Of a DNA stretch of 64,000 nt, positions 8,839 through 16,628 are shown in pieces. The DNA is from JALYYC01 sp036732165 (GTDB lineage: Bacteria; Chloroflexota; Dormibacteria; CF-121): assembly GCA_036732165.1 (NCBI GenBank), contig DAINCX010000007.1, positions 1-64,000 of the forward strand. Reading direction: 5' to 3'. The notes below the pieces were generated by a model. That model worked only from the letters and a program-made list of their open reading frames with translations, did no database searches and had not been told where the DNA came from. Within the stretch, counting starts at the first letter, position 1. Each line of letters opens with the position of its first letter. A program made the translations under genes and the position numbers.

Positions 8839-9720
8839 CTACGTCCGTGCTCGGGCCCGCTCGGCGGCCGGCTCCGGAACGTCCGGACCGACTGGAACGG
8901 GCAGGTGCTGGTGGACGATGTAGTCGTAGATGTAGGCGCCGAGCGGACCACCAATCAGTGGCAACCCGGACGTAATCCAGATGTTGAAGTTCGGCCCAGG
9001 GATCGCATTCGAGCCGTAGCCGATCAGTAGCATCCAGATCCGGGGTCCGATGTCACGGGCCGGGTTCAAGGACGCCATCTCGATCGGGGAGAACAGGCCA
9101 ACCAGCGCCGCCACTACGATCCCGATCGCCAGCGGCGCGACATTGGCGGCCGACGGTATCCGGTCTTCGATGATCCCGAAGATCGCGATCACCAGGATCG
9201 CGGTGATGATGATCTCGGTTCCGGCACCGACCCACCATGGCACCTGTTGCAGAGCGGCGGCATTATGGCCAATCAGCAAAGGATGTGGCCAGTTCGCAGA
9301 GAAGATAAGCCCACTCTCGATGCCGTTCGAGCCGCCCCGATCAATGACGGGTTTGGCCGTGTGCTCGTAGTTGTAGATGATCCCGTTCCAGACAAAGGAC
9401 ACCCCGACCGCGGCAATAAACGCACCGACGATTTGCGAGCCGATGTAGCCCGGAACCTTTGACCATGGGAAACCGCGTCGAAACGCGAGGGCCAGTGTGA
9501 CGGCGGGGTTGAGATGCGCCCCGGAAACTGCGCCACTCGCATAGATGGCGAGGGTAACCGCAAACCCCCAGAAGAATCCCGCGCCGAGCAGCCCGGCTAA
9601 GAAGCCATTCTTGCCGCCGGCGACGGCATAGGCGACGAAACTATCGCCGAGAAAAACCAGGACAAAGGTACCCAAAACCTCCCCGAGGTACTTCTTTGTC
9701 CAGCTTTCGGATAGCGCCAT
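8839..9720 (-). CDS. glpF: Glycerol facilitator (aquaglyceroporin)
   Basis: The 293-residue MIP-family channel has both pore motifs: HLNPAVTLA in the first half and SLNPARDIGPR in the second. The Asp after the second NPA-R is typical of glycerol-conducting members rather than water-only aquaporins. Six membrane segments can be followed. It is the first gene of the operon, 173 or so bases downstream of a consensus promoter, with a terminator-bearing leader in between and GGAGGAGG before the ATG. It would import glycerol and probably dihydroxyacetone. Confidence 0.92.
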   Translation of the reverse strand: MALSESWTKKYLGEVLGTFVLVFLGDSFVAYAVAGGKNGFLAGLLGAGFFWGFAVTLAIYASGAVSGAHLNPAVTLALAFRRGFPWSKVPGYIGSQIVGAFIAAVGVSFVWNGIIYNYEHTAKPVIDRGGSNGIESGLIFSANWPHPLLIGHNAAALQQVPWWVGAGTEIIITAILVIAIFGIIEDRIPSAANVAPLAIGIVVAALVGLFSPIEMASLNPARDIGPRIWMLLIGYGSNAIPGPNFNIWITSGLPLIGGPLGAYIYDYIVHQHLPVPVGPDVPEPAAERARART

Positions 9721-9815
9721 TCTTTTGCCTCCTCCTCTTGATCATGTGTCGCGCGATGCTGGCTACCTGACCGCCTTTCCTCCGGCCGCACCTCCTTTTA
9801 CCGGTGGACGCAAAC

Positions 9816-9867
9816 AAAAAAGCCCAAACCTGCACGCTCCATTTGGAGCGCATAGGTCAGGACTTTT
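9816..9867 (-). terminator. Leader terminator upstream of glpF, probable GlpP target
   Basis: On the minus strand a long hairpin pairs 9845-9867 with 9818-9840 (AAAAGUCC..ACCUAUGCGCUCC against GGAGCGUGCAGGU..GGGCUUUU, loop AAAU). It runs straight into six U residues. It lies about 30 bases after the predicted transcription start and about 95 before glpF. GlpP proteins act by stopping such leader terminators from forming when glycerol 3-phosphate is bound. Two GlpP genes lie immediately upstream. The structure is seen; GlpP control is inferred. Confidence 0.8.
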
Positions 9868-9900
9868 CCTTTCAGTGTCCCGCCAATCGCCGTCGGCGCT

Positions 9901-9929
9901 GGTATACCACAGCCCCGGGAGGCTGTCAA
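9901..9929 (-). promoter_or_regulatory. Sigma70-type promoter of the glpF operon
   Basis: On the minus strand TTGACA (9924-9929) and TATACC (9901-9906) are separated by exactly 17 bases. Transcription would start near 9894, giving a leader of about 170 nt that holds the terminator at 9816-9867. A short inverted repeat (AGCC/GGCT) lies in the spacer. Confidence 0.8.
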
Positions 9930-9942
9930 CGACGAATCGAGA

Positions 9943-10515
9943 TCAGGGCTGGAATTCCGGCCAGACCTCCGGCCGCGCGCAGCTCACCACCTCGGCACCG
10001 GCGGCCAGCACCTGCCGCGCCTGCTCCGCGGTGCGGACGTAGCCGGTCCCCCAGATCGCGGCGGCCGTCACCTCCCGGATGGCGTCGATGACCTGCGGGA
10101 CAGCCAGGGCGGGCGCGACCGCGATGGCATGCGGCGCCGGCCGGACGATGCTGCTGAGCCCAGTCTCGAGGCCCACCGAGTCGAGGGCGTGGATTCGCTG
10201 CACCGTCCGTAACCGGAAGCGGCTCGCGTCCCGAAGCAGGTGCGGCCTGACCGACACCACGCCCGAAATCAACAGATCGGTTGCTAGGAAGGCTGCGGCG
10301 GCACTGTCCGGCGCGAGGCCCTCGACCTGGTCCAGGTTTACGAAGATCGCGATCCCGCGGCGAGCCGCGGCCGCCAGCGCCCCGACCATTGCCAGCAGGC
10401 TGCCCCGCTCCAGCAGGATCTGCCGGTACCCGAGCCCAAGGGCCTGCTCAAGGGAATTCAGGTCCTTGACCGCCGGTAGCAACGCGCCCGACAGGCCGGG
10501 CGTCCTTAGGGCCAC
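9943..10515 (-). CDS. glpP: GlpP-family glycerol operon antiterminator (second copy)
   Basis: A 190-residue TIM-barrel-like protein of the GlpP family. Recognisable parts are the IFVNLDQVEGLAPDSAAAAFL segment, which matches the VHIDLxxGL region of B. subtilis GlpP, then GVVSVRPHLLRDA and a C-terminal GTGYVRTAEQARQVLAAGA. Family members bind glycerol 3-phosphate and leader RNA to allow readthrough. This copy is more diverged than its neighbour: the GI(V/I)T(S/T)K-type motif reads GVVSVRPH, and many central residues are replaced. It overlaps the other copy by 10 bases, with a GTG start. Confidence 0.78.
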   Translation of the reverse strand: MALRTPGLSGALLPAVKDLNSLEQALGLGYRQILLERGSLLAMVGALAAAARRGIAIFVNLDQVEGLAPDSAAAAFLATDLLISGVVSVRPHLLRDASRFRLRTVQRIHALDSVGLETGLSSIVRPAPHAIAVAPALAVPQVIDAIREVTAAAIWGTGYVRTAEQARQVLAAGAEVVSCARPEVWPEFQP

Positions 10516-11123
10516 AGGTCCGGTGTGCTGGTCGTGACTGCCTGAGCCCCCGCCTGCAAGGCGGCGGCCTTCCGGGTCTCGTCGGTAATGAAGCCACCGA
10601 CGATCATCGGGATCGCGAGTCGCTGGCGGAGCTGCGCGACGATTTCCGGGAAAATCACGCCGGGCAGTACCTCGATGATGTCTGGCCGCGCCCGCTCCAC
10701 CGCGGAGAGCGCCGATGCCAGGCCGAGCTCGTCATGCAGAAGGAGCCGCTGGACCGCGATCACCCGGTCGCTTCTCGCGGCCGCGACCAGGTGGCCGTGG
10801 GAGGTCACGATGCCATTGACGCCGATCTCACGCGCAAGAAAGGCGACGCCGGCCCGATCCTTGCCCAGTCCCGCGATCAGGTCGATATGGACAAAGGCCA
10901 TCTTGCCGCGCGCCTGGACGGCCCACACCAGCGGGCCGAGGTGAAAGGCCGGGGCACGAAGGAAGAAGATCGCGGGGACGCGGGACGCGAGGGCGCGGGG
11001 CAGGTCCTCGGCACGCCGGATCACGGCGATCACGGGAACCCGCTGGAGCGCTTCGAACAAGCGGCCGGCCGATCGGTCCACGGCCAGCGGCCTGGCGGAC
11101 GATGGCGTCGGGCGAAGAGCCAG
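10506..11123 (-). CDS. glpP: GlpP-family glycerol operon antiterminator (first copy)
   Basis: About 205 residues. RLFEALQRVPVIAVIR, FVHIDLIAGLGKDRAGVAFLA, GIVTSHGHLVAAARS and PDIIEVLPGVIFPEIV are clear GlpP hallmarks, with the phosphate-binding end GGFITDETRKAAALQAGA. It should bind glycerol 3-phosphate and the glpF leader RNA. A CTG codon at 11121-11123 lies 5 bases after a perfect AGGAGG and is the best-supported start. The canonical alternatives are GTG at 11081, without a good ribosome site, and a much longer N-terminus. Together with the second copy it may form a hetero-oligomer. Confidence 0.82.
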   Translation of the reverse strand: MALRPTPSSARPLAVDRSAGRLFEALQRVPVIAVIRRAEDLPRALASRVPAIFFLRAPAFHLGPLVWAVQARGKMAFVHIDLIAGLGKDRAGVAFLAREIGVNGIVTSHGHLVAAARSDRVIAVQRLLLHDELGLASALSAVERARPDIIEVLPGVIFPEIVAQLRQRLAIPMIVGGFITDETRKAAALQAGAQAVTTSTPDLWP

Positions 11124-11195
11124 CGAAACCTCCTCTGCGGTGGATCGATTGTACGTCGGGCAGCCTGCGCCGCCCGGCATTTCCGCACTTCCAGC

Positions 11196-11224
11196 TTGAC
11201 CGAACGCCGCCCGCGAAGCACACT
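11196..11224 (+). promoter_or_regulatory. Predicted promoter of ptsH-ptsI
   Basis: TTGACC (11196-11201) and CACACT (11219-11224) are 17 bases apart, just upstream of the AGGAGGAGGG ribosome site of ptsH. The promoter diverges from the GlpP genes. Confidence 0.55.
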
Positions 11225-11250
11225 ACGCTCCACAAAGGAGGAGGGCATTT

Positions 11251-11517
11251 ATTCCTGAACGACCGTTGACAATCACAAACAAGGTGGGGCTGCACGCGCG
11301 CCCTGCGGCACTCTTCGTGCAGACCGCCGCGCGGTTCAAGGACACGCGCATCGATGTGGTGAAGGATGGGACGGTGCGGAATGCCAAGAGCATCCTCAAC
11401 GTCCTCGGGCTCGGCGTCAGCCAGGGGACGACCATCGTCGTGCGCGCCGAGGGACCCGAGGCCGAGGCTGCGCTGGCCGCCCTGAGTGACCTCGTGGCAC
11501 GTGACTTCAACGAGTAA
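11251..11517 (+). CDS. ptsH: Phosphocarrier protein HPr
   Basis: HPr carries phosphate from EI to DhaM. NKVGLHARPAALFVQTA holds the phosphorylatable His, and NAKSILNVLGLGVSQG is the Ser46-region helix, with Ser in the place of the HPr-kinase site. The likely start is ATT at 11251, 5 bases after GGAGGG, giving IPERPLTITNKVGLHARPA, a normal HPr N-terminus of 88 residues. The first canonical start is TTG at 11266, which removes part of strand 1 and leaves an overlong 20-base ribosome-site spacing. The 3' end overlaps ptsI by 17 bases. No sugar permease is nearby, so the pair probably serves DhaM. Confidence 0.9.
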   Translation: MPERPLTITNKVGLHARPAALFVQTAARFKDTRIDVVKDGTVRNAKSILNVLGLGVSQGTTIVVRAEGPEAEAALAALSDLVARDFNE

Positions 11518-13204
11518 TCCGCCGCGGCAGATCCTGCACGGGATCGCGGCCGCACCTGGACAGGTGGTCGCGCCCATCTGGCGCTGGCCTGACCGGTCGG
11601 TTGATCCGTCCGTGTCGTTGGATGGGCCCGATGCGGCGGATCGCCTGCGCGCCGCGCTGGTCCAGGTCACGGCGATGCTGTCATCAGGTGCGGAGCGCCT
11701 GCAGGCGAGCGGGGCCGGCGCGGAGGCGGGCATCCTCGAGGCGCAAGCGTTGATGGTGGAGGATCCCGCCCTGCTCGAGGGCGCGCTCGCCCTCATCGGT
11801 GAGGGCATCCCCGCGGACCGGGCGGTCACGGACGCGCTCGAACCCTTTGGCGCGATGCTTCGCGCCTCGTCAGACCCTGTCTTCCAGGCGCGGGCCGCGG
11901 ATGTCGATGATGTCGCCGAGCAGATTCGTCGTGTCCTCTACGGCCGGGACGCCGCGCCGCCGTCCCCGGAGCGCGCCTCGATCCTGGTCGCGCGCGACCT
12001 CGCCCCCTCCGAAACCGCCGGGCTCGATCGTGACCTCGTGGTCGGGTTCGCGACCGAGCAGGGGAGCGCGACCGCCCACACCGCGATCCTCGCCCGCGCC
12101 CTCGGCCTGCCCGCGGTGGTTGGAATCGAGGGCGTCGTCCGTGCCGTCGATGAGGGGCAGGTCGCCTTGCTCGACGGGGACCGCGGCACCTTGATGCTCG
12201 ATCCGCCACCCGACCTTGTGAAGCAGGTTCGGTCGCCCACCGCGGGCACCGCCGACCCGGAGCCCGCGCTCACGCGCGACGGCCACCGGGTGGAGATTGG
12301 CTGCAATGCCGGGGGCCTCGACGATGCCCGTCGTGCCGCCGCGGCGGGCGCGGATGGGATCGGCCTGCTGCGCAGCGAATTCCTGTTCCTCAATCGCGAC
12401 ACCCTGCCCGACGAGACGGAACAGGTCGACATCCTGGAGGACGTGCTGACCGCGATGGCGGGTCGCCCGGTGATCCTGCGCACGCTCGATGTCGGAGCCG
12501 ACAAACCGCTCCCGGCGCTGCCCCAGCCGGCCGAGGCCAACCCCGCCCTGGGCGTGCGCGGTCTTCGGCTGCAGCTGATGCGTCGGCCCGATCTCCTCGA
12601 TGACCAGCTCCGAGCCGCCGCCCGTGTCGCCGCCAGCCATCCCCTTCGCCTGATGTTCCCGATGGTCTCCACCGTCGGTGAGGTTCGCGCCGTCAGGACG
12701 CGGCTGCAAGCGGTTCAGCGCGCACTGGGCCAGGACCCCGCGACGTCAACCCTCCAGGTCGGCATCATGGTCGAGGTCCCATCGGCCGCGGTGACGGCGG
12801 ACCTGCTCGCCCCCGAGGTCGACTTCTTCAGCCTGGGGACCAATGACCTCACCCAGTACGTCTTCGCGGCGGACCGGACCAACCCGGAGCTGGCGAGCCT
12901 TGCCGACAGCCTCCACCCAGCCGTCCTGCGCCTGATCGCGCAGGTCGTCACCGCCGCGCACCGGCATCACCGCTGGGTCGGCGTCTGCGGGGAGATGGCC
13001 TCCGACCCATGGGGCCTCGCCATCCTTGTCGGTCTCGGCCTCGATGAGCTCAGCGTCCATCCCCCGATGGTGGGCCGCATCAAGGCGCGCGTACGCACCC
13101 TCGACAGTCGCGAATGTGCCCGCGCCGCGCGCGCGGCACTGAAGCTCGAGGACGGCGACGCGGTGCGCCGTCTTCTGACCCGACGGCACCTGGGCCCTGG
13201 CTGA
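11501..13204 (+). CDS. ptsI: Phosphoenolpyruvate-protein phosphotransferase (EI)
   Basis: The roughly 567-residue EI moves phosphate from PEP to HPr. The domain order is normal: N-terminal HPr-binding helices, the phospho-His domain with GSATAHTAILARALGLPAVVG, and the PEP-binding barrel with DGIGLLRSEFLFL, ILRTLDVGADKPL, SLGTNDLTQYVFAADR and CGEMASDP. GTG 11501 is preferred over GTG 11486 because it gives the shorter overlap with ptsH. A cytosolic enzyme, it would power the DhaKLM relay encoded divergently. leuB follows with almost no gap. Confidence 0.93.
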   Translation: MTSTSNPPRQILHGIAAAPGQVVAPIWRWPDRSVDPSVSLDGPDAADRLRAALVQVTAMLSSGAERLQASGAGAEAGILEAQALMVEDPALLEGALALIGEGIPADRAVTDALEPFGAMLRASSDPVFQARAADVDDVAEQIRRVLYGRDAAPPSPERASILVARDLAPSETAGLDRDLVVGFATEQGSATAHTAILARALGLPAVVGIEGVVRAVDEGQVALLDGDRGTLMLDPPPDLVKQVRSPTAGTADPEPALTRDGHRVEIGCNAGGLDDARRAAAAGADGIGLLRSEFLFLNRDTLPDETEQVDILEDVLTAMAGRPVILRTLDVGADKPLPALPQPAEANPALGVRGLRLQLMRRPDLLDDQLRAAARVAASHPLRLMFPMVSTVGEVRAVRTRLQAVQRALGQDPATSTLQVGIMVEVPSAAVTADLLAPEVDFFSLGTNDLTQYVFAADRTNPELASLADSLHPAVLRLIAQVVTAAHRHHRWVGVCGEMASDPWGLAILVGLGLDELSVHPPMVGRIKARVRTLDSRECARAARAALKLEDGDAVRRLLTRRHLGPG

Positions 13205-13205
13205 G

Positions 13206-14291
13206 CTGGCCCGGCAAGCGCGCGTCATCGTTCTCAGCGGTGACGGGATCGGCCCGGAGGTCACCAACTCGGCACGCCGGGTTCTCGAGGCCGTGGCCGA
13301 TCGCGTCGGCCTGCAGTTCGACTTTGTCCCGGAGCTGGTCGGTGGTGCGGCCATCGACGCCTATGGCGTGGCCTTGCGGCCGGAAACCGTGCGCCTCTGC
13401 CAGCGCGCCGACGCCGTGTTGTTCGGCGCGGTCGGCGGCCCGAAATGGGATGATGCCGCCGTCACCAGCGTGGCCCGTCCGGGTGCGGCGATCCTCGGGC
13501 TGCGGAAGGGGCTCCGGCTCTTCGCCAACCTCCGCCCCGTGCGCGTCGATGCCGCCATGGTCGACGCCTCGAGCCTGCGGCCGGACCGGGTCCGCGATGT
13601 CGACCTGATGGTCGTGCGCGAGCTGACCGGTGGGCTCTATTTCAGCAAGCCGAAGCGGCGCTATCAGACCCCGCGCGGCGAGAGCGCCGTCGATACGATG
13701 CGGTATTCCAGCGCCGAGATTGAGCGGGTCGCGGTCCGCGCCTTTGAACTCGCGCGGCTGCGGCGGCACCAGGTCTGCTCGGTGGATAAGGCGAACGTCC
13801 TCGAAACGTCCCGGCTCTGGCGCGAGGTCGTGACGCGCGTGGCAACCGGGTACCCGGACGTGACCTGCACCAACATGCTGGTCGACGCCTTTGCCATGCA
13901 ACTGATCCGCGCGCCGCGGGTCTTCGACGTCGTGGTCACGGAGAACCTCTTCGGGGACATCCTGACTGACGAGGCCTCCATGCTGGCCGGCTCGCTGGGG
14001 ATGCTGCCGTCGGCAAGCTTGGGCGCGGGAACGCTGGGTCTGTACGAACCGATCCACGGATCGGCGCCGGACATCGCGGGCACGGGCGTGGCCAACCCGA
14101 TCGGCGCGATCCTGAGCGGCGCGATGCTGCTGCGCTGGTCGCTGGGCCATGAGCGTGGCGCGGCGATGATCGAGGCCGCTGTCTCACGAGCCCTGGGCTC
14201 AGGGCTGCGGACCGCCGACATCGTAAGTGACGGGACGCGTCCGGTCACCACCGCGACGATGACCGACGCCATCGTCGACGCGCTCGCCTAG
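13206..14291 (+). CDS. leuB: 3-isopropylmalate dehydrogenase
   Basis: LeuB oxidises and decarboxylates 3-isopropylmalate in leucine synthesis. Diagnostic segments are VLSGDGIGPEVTNSARRVLEA, RLFANLRPVRV, VRELTGGLYFSKPKRR, the catalytic Lys region VDKANVLETSRLWR, and LYEPIHGSAPDIAGTGVANP. No ATG, GTG or TTG lies upstream of GDGIGPE; the first one, GTG 13293, would delete the nucleotide-binding N-terminus. The plausible starts are CTG at 13206 (about 361 residues) or CTG at 13197, right at the ptsI stop, so coupled translation is likely. It is transcribed with ptsHI and converges on ilvE. Confidence 0.9.
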   Translation: MARQARVIVLSGDGIGPEVTNSARRVLEAVADRVGLQFDFVPELVGGAAIDAYGVALRPETVRLCQRADAVLFGAVGGPKWDDAAVTSVARPGAAILGLRKGLRLFANLRPVRVDAAMVDASSLRPDRVRDVDLMVVRELTGGLYFSKPKRRYQTPRGESAVDTMRYSSAEIERVAVRAFELARLRRHQVCSVDKANVLETSRLWREVVTRVATGYPDVTCTNMLVDAFAMQLIRAPRVFDVVVTENLFGDILTDEASMLAGSLGMLPSASLGAGTLGLYEPIHGSAPDIAGTGVANPIGAILSGAMLLRWSLGHERGAAMIEAAVSRALGSGLRTADIVSDGTRPVTTATMTDAIVDALA

Positions 14292-15232
14292 GTCGACGAG
14301 ATTCGGGGCGCTCCGTAGACCGGGGTGCACCAGTGCCGGTGGCGGGGATCGAGGCCGCGGACCGCCCGGAAATAGGCTGCCTGCAGGCCGAGCCCGATTG
14401 GCCCTGGCTTGCCGGTTCCGATCGCCCGGCCGTCGACCTCGATGATGGGGGCGACCTGCACGCCGGTGCCGCAAAGAAGGGCCTCGTCAGCCTGGTAGAT
14501 CTCGGAGCGGTCGATGCTGCGCTCGACAACCTCGAGGTCGAAATCCAGCGCGAGGCGCATCACGGCGCCACGCGTGATGCCGACCAGGATGTCGTCCGTG
14601 ACCGGCGGGGTCACGAGTTCGCGCCCCTGCAGCATGAACAGGTTGGCCGCGCTCCCTTCGGCCAGGTGGCCGTCTTCGGTGAGAAAGAGGCAATCATCGT
14701 AGCCCGCGGCATGCGCATCCTCGGCCGCCAGCGCGGCGTTGGCGTAGGCGCCCGTGATCTTGGCCCGGGCCGGGATGCTGTTGTCGCTGATGCGGCGCCA
14801 GGAAGAGATCGTCACACGCAACCCGTCGATGCGACTGTAGGCGCCCATCGGCATGGCGAAGATCGCTAGCGCGTCTTCCGGGGAATGAAGGTCGACCTTG
14901 ATGATGGGCGAGGCCTTGTAGGCCAGCGGCCGGACGTAGACGTCCGTCCGGAACCCATCGCGGCGCAACACCTCCCGCGTGACCTCGCACAGCTCCTCGA
15001 CGGTTTCATCGATCTTCATCTTTAGCAGCGCGGTCGACTTCAGGAAGCGCTGGTAGTGCTCCCCGAGCTTGAGCAGGTAGAGCTCGCCCTGCTCTTCGTT
15101 CCAGTAGCCACGGATCCCCTCGAAGCAGGCCGTGCCGTAGTTGAGCGCATGGGTCGCGACGCTGACGTTGGCCTCGGCGAACGGGACGATCGAGCCCTGG
15201 AAGTACGCGAACCCGCTGTAGGTCGCCGGCAC
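14288..15232 (-). CDS. ilvE: Branched-chain amino-acid aminotransferase
   Basis: A fold-type IV PLP enzyme of 314 residues that makes leucine, isoleucine and valine from their keto acids. The N-terminus (YFQGSIVPFAEANVSVATHALNYGTACFEGIRGYW) is typical, and AKITGAYANAALA includes the PLP-binding Lys. LTEDGHLAEGSAANLFM and GITRGAVMRLA follow. A GTG at 15232 gives the normal N-terminus. The last 4 bases overlap the leuB end on the other strand. It is the final gene of the T-box-led operon, about 80 bases after leuA once the false gap is removed. Confidence 0.93.
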   Translation of the reverse strand: MPATYSGFAYFQGSIVPFAEANVSVATHALNYGTACFEGIRGYWNEEQGELYLLKLGEHYQRFLKSTALLKMKIDETVEELCEVTREVLRRDGFRTDVYVRPLAYKASPIIKVDLHSPEDALAIFAMPMGAYSRIDGLRVTISSWRRISDNSIPARAKITGAYANAALAAEDAHAAGYDDCLFLTEDGHLAEGSAANLFMLQGRELVTPPVTDDILVGITRGAVMRLALDFDLEVVERSIDRSEIYQADEALLCGTGVQVAPIIEVDGRAIGTGKPGPIGLGLQAAYFRAVRGLDPRHRHWCTPVYGAPRISST

Positions 15233-15276
15233 GCCCTGCGGGGAAGATTCCGAGCCTTTCTCCCTCCCCCGTTCCG

Positions 15277-15376
15277 NNNNNNNNNNNNNNNNNNNNNNNN
15301 NNNNNNNNNNNNNNNNNNNNNNNNNNNNNNNNNNNNNNNNNNNNNNNNNNNNNNNNNNNNNNNNNNNNNNNNNNNN
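15277..15376. other. Spurious assembly gap (100 N) between leuA and ilvE
   Basis: The 55 bases before the Ns (15222-15276) are identical to the 55 bases after them (15377-15431). Such an exact overlap, equal to a common assembly k-mer length, indicates two overlapping contig ends joined with Ns instead of merged. The true sequence is probably 155 bases shorter, with no missing DNA. Confidence 0.9.
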
Positions 15377-15414
15377 GTCGCCGGCACGCCCTGCGGGGAA
15401 GATTCCGAGCCTTT

Positions 15415-15450
15415 CTCCCTCCCCCGTTCCGGGGGAGGGTCGGGGTGGGG
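15415..15450. repeat. G/C-run palindromic intergenic repeat, copy 1
   Basis: CTCCCTCCCCCGTTCCGGGG and its continuation form a hairpin (CTCCCTCCCC/GGGGGAGGG) followed by TCGGGGTGGGG. It occupies the leuA-ilvE spacer. The same unit recurs at 23599-23638. Its repeat nature probably explains the assembly break beside it. It may act as a mRNA-stabilising or REP-like element. Confidence 0.7.
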
Positions 15451-15467
15451 GGTCGCTCTCACCGCCA

Positions 15468-16628
15468 TCAGGCAGGCACCCGCACTCTACGCACAATGGC
15501 TTCTAAATCGCGATCGAGGATGTCTTTCTTGCGGTCTGCGAGCAGCAGGAATTGCTCCCAGGCCTGGGCGAAGGCCGTCTCGGGAAGGTGGTAGCCGAGC
15601 TCGGCGAGCCGGAAGGCAAAGGCATGACGCCCCGAACGCGGTGAGAGCACGATGCGGCTCTCCCCCATCCCGACATCCTCCGGGCGCATGATCTCGTAGG
15701 TCGTCTTGTCCTTGAGCACGCCATCCTGGTGGATGCCGGACGCGTGGGCGAAGGCGTTACCGCCCACCACCGCCTTGTTGAGCTGGACCGCGATGCCGGT
15801 CTCGCGGGCCACCATCGCGCTGGTCTCCGCCAAGCGCGTCGTATCGATCCCGGTTTTCAAGCCGAGGGATTTTTCCCGCGTGCGCAGGACCATGACGACC
15901 TCTTCAAGCGACGCGTTGCCCGCGCGCTCGCCGATCCCATTGATGGTGCATTCAACCCGGCGTGCCCCGTTGAGGACCGCCGCGACGCTGTTGGCCGTCG
16001 CCAGGCCCAGGTCGTTGTGGCAGTGCACGCTGATCAGGGCCTGCTCGATGTTGGACACGTGCCGCCGGATCGAGGCGATCAGGTCGCCGAACTCATTGGG
16101 CAGCGTGTAGCCGGTGGTGTCGGGGATGTTGACGACGGTGGCCCCGGCGGCGATCACCGCCTCGAGCGTCTCGAAGAGGTATTCGGGCTCGGCACGCCCC
16201 GAGTCCTCGGGCGAGTACTCCACCTGGTCGCAGAGGGACCGGGCGTAGGCCACCGCCTCGACACCCCGCGCGAGCACGTCGCGACGGTTGGAGCGGAGCT
16301 TTCGCTCGATATGGATATCCGACACCGAGAGCACGATATGGATCTGCGGGCGAGCCGCGTCCTTGACCGCCTCCCAGACGCAATCGATATCGGGGTGCGC
16401 TGCCCGGGCGAGCGCGGTGATTGCGGGCCCCTGGACCTCGCGGGCGATCCGCTGAACCGCCTGGAAGTCCCCGGGCGACGACAGCGGGAAGCCGGCCTCG
16501 ATGACGTCGACGCCGAGCCGAGCCAGCTGTCGCGCGATCTCGAGCTTCTGGTCCGGGTTCAGCGAGGCGCCCGGCGATTGCTCGCCGTCGCGGAGGGTCG
16601 TGTCGAAGACGTAGACCCGGTTGTCCAT
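15468..16628 (-). CDS. leuA: 2-isopropylmalate synthase lacking the regulatory domain
   Basis: The 386-residue HMGL-like TIM-barrel enzyme condenses acetyl-CoA with 2-ketoisovalerate. VFDTTLRDGEQSPGASL, the metal ligands in SVHCHNDLGLATANS, and GIGERAGNASLEEVVM are present, and GIHQDGVLKDKTTYEIM places it with LeuA. It ends after the linker domain (LDRDLEAIVRRVRVPA). The roughly 120-residue C-terminal leucine-binding domain of typical LeuA (about 510 residues) is absent, and the 80 bases downstream hold only a repeat. It should not be inhibited by leucine in the usual way. The ATG overlaps the ilvC stop as ATGA. Confidence 0.88.
   Translation of the reverse strand: MDNRVYVFDTTLRDGEQSPGASLNPDQKLEIARQLARLGVDVIEAGFPLSSPGDFQAVQRIAREVQGPAITALARAAHPDIDCVWEAVKDAARPQIHIVLSVSDIHIERKLRSNRRDVLARGVEAVAYARSLCDQVEYSPEDSGRAEPEYLFETLEAVIAAGATVVNIPDTTGYTLPNEFGDLIASIRRHVSNIEQALISVHCHNDLGLATANSVAAVLNGARRVECTINGIGERAGNASLEEVVMVLRTREKSLGLKTGIDTTRLAETSAMVARETGIAVQLNKAVVGGNAFAHASGIHQDGVLKDKTTYEIMRPEDVGMGESRIVLSPRSGRHAFAFRLAELGYHLPETAFAQAWEQFLLLADRKKDILDRDLEAIVRRVRVPA

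Noticed and set aside
15222..15431. Tandem duplication of the ilvE 5' end
   Set aside because: The copies are exactly 55 bases and border a 100-N spacer, which fits an assembly overlap better than biology.
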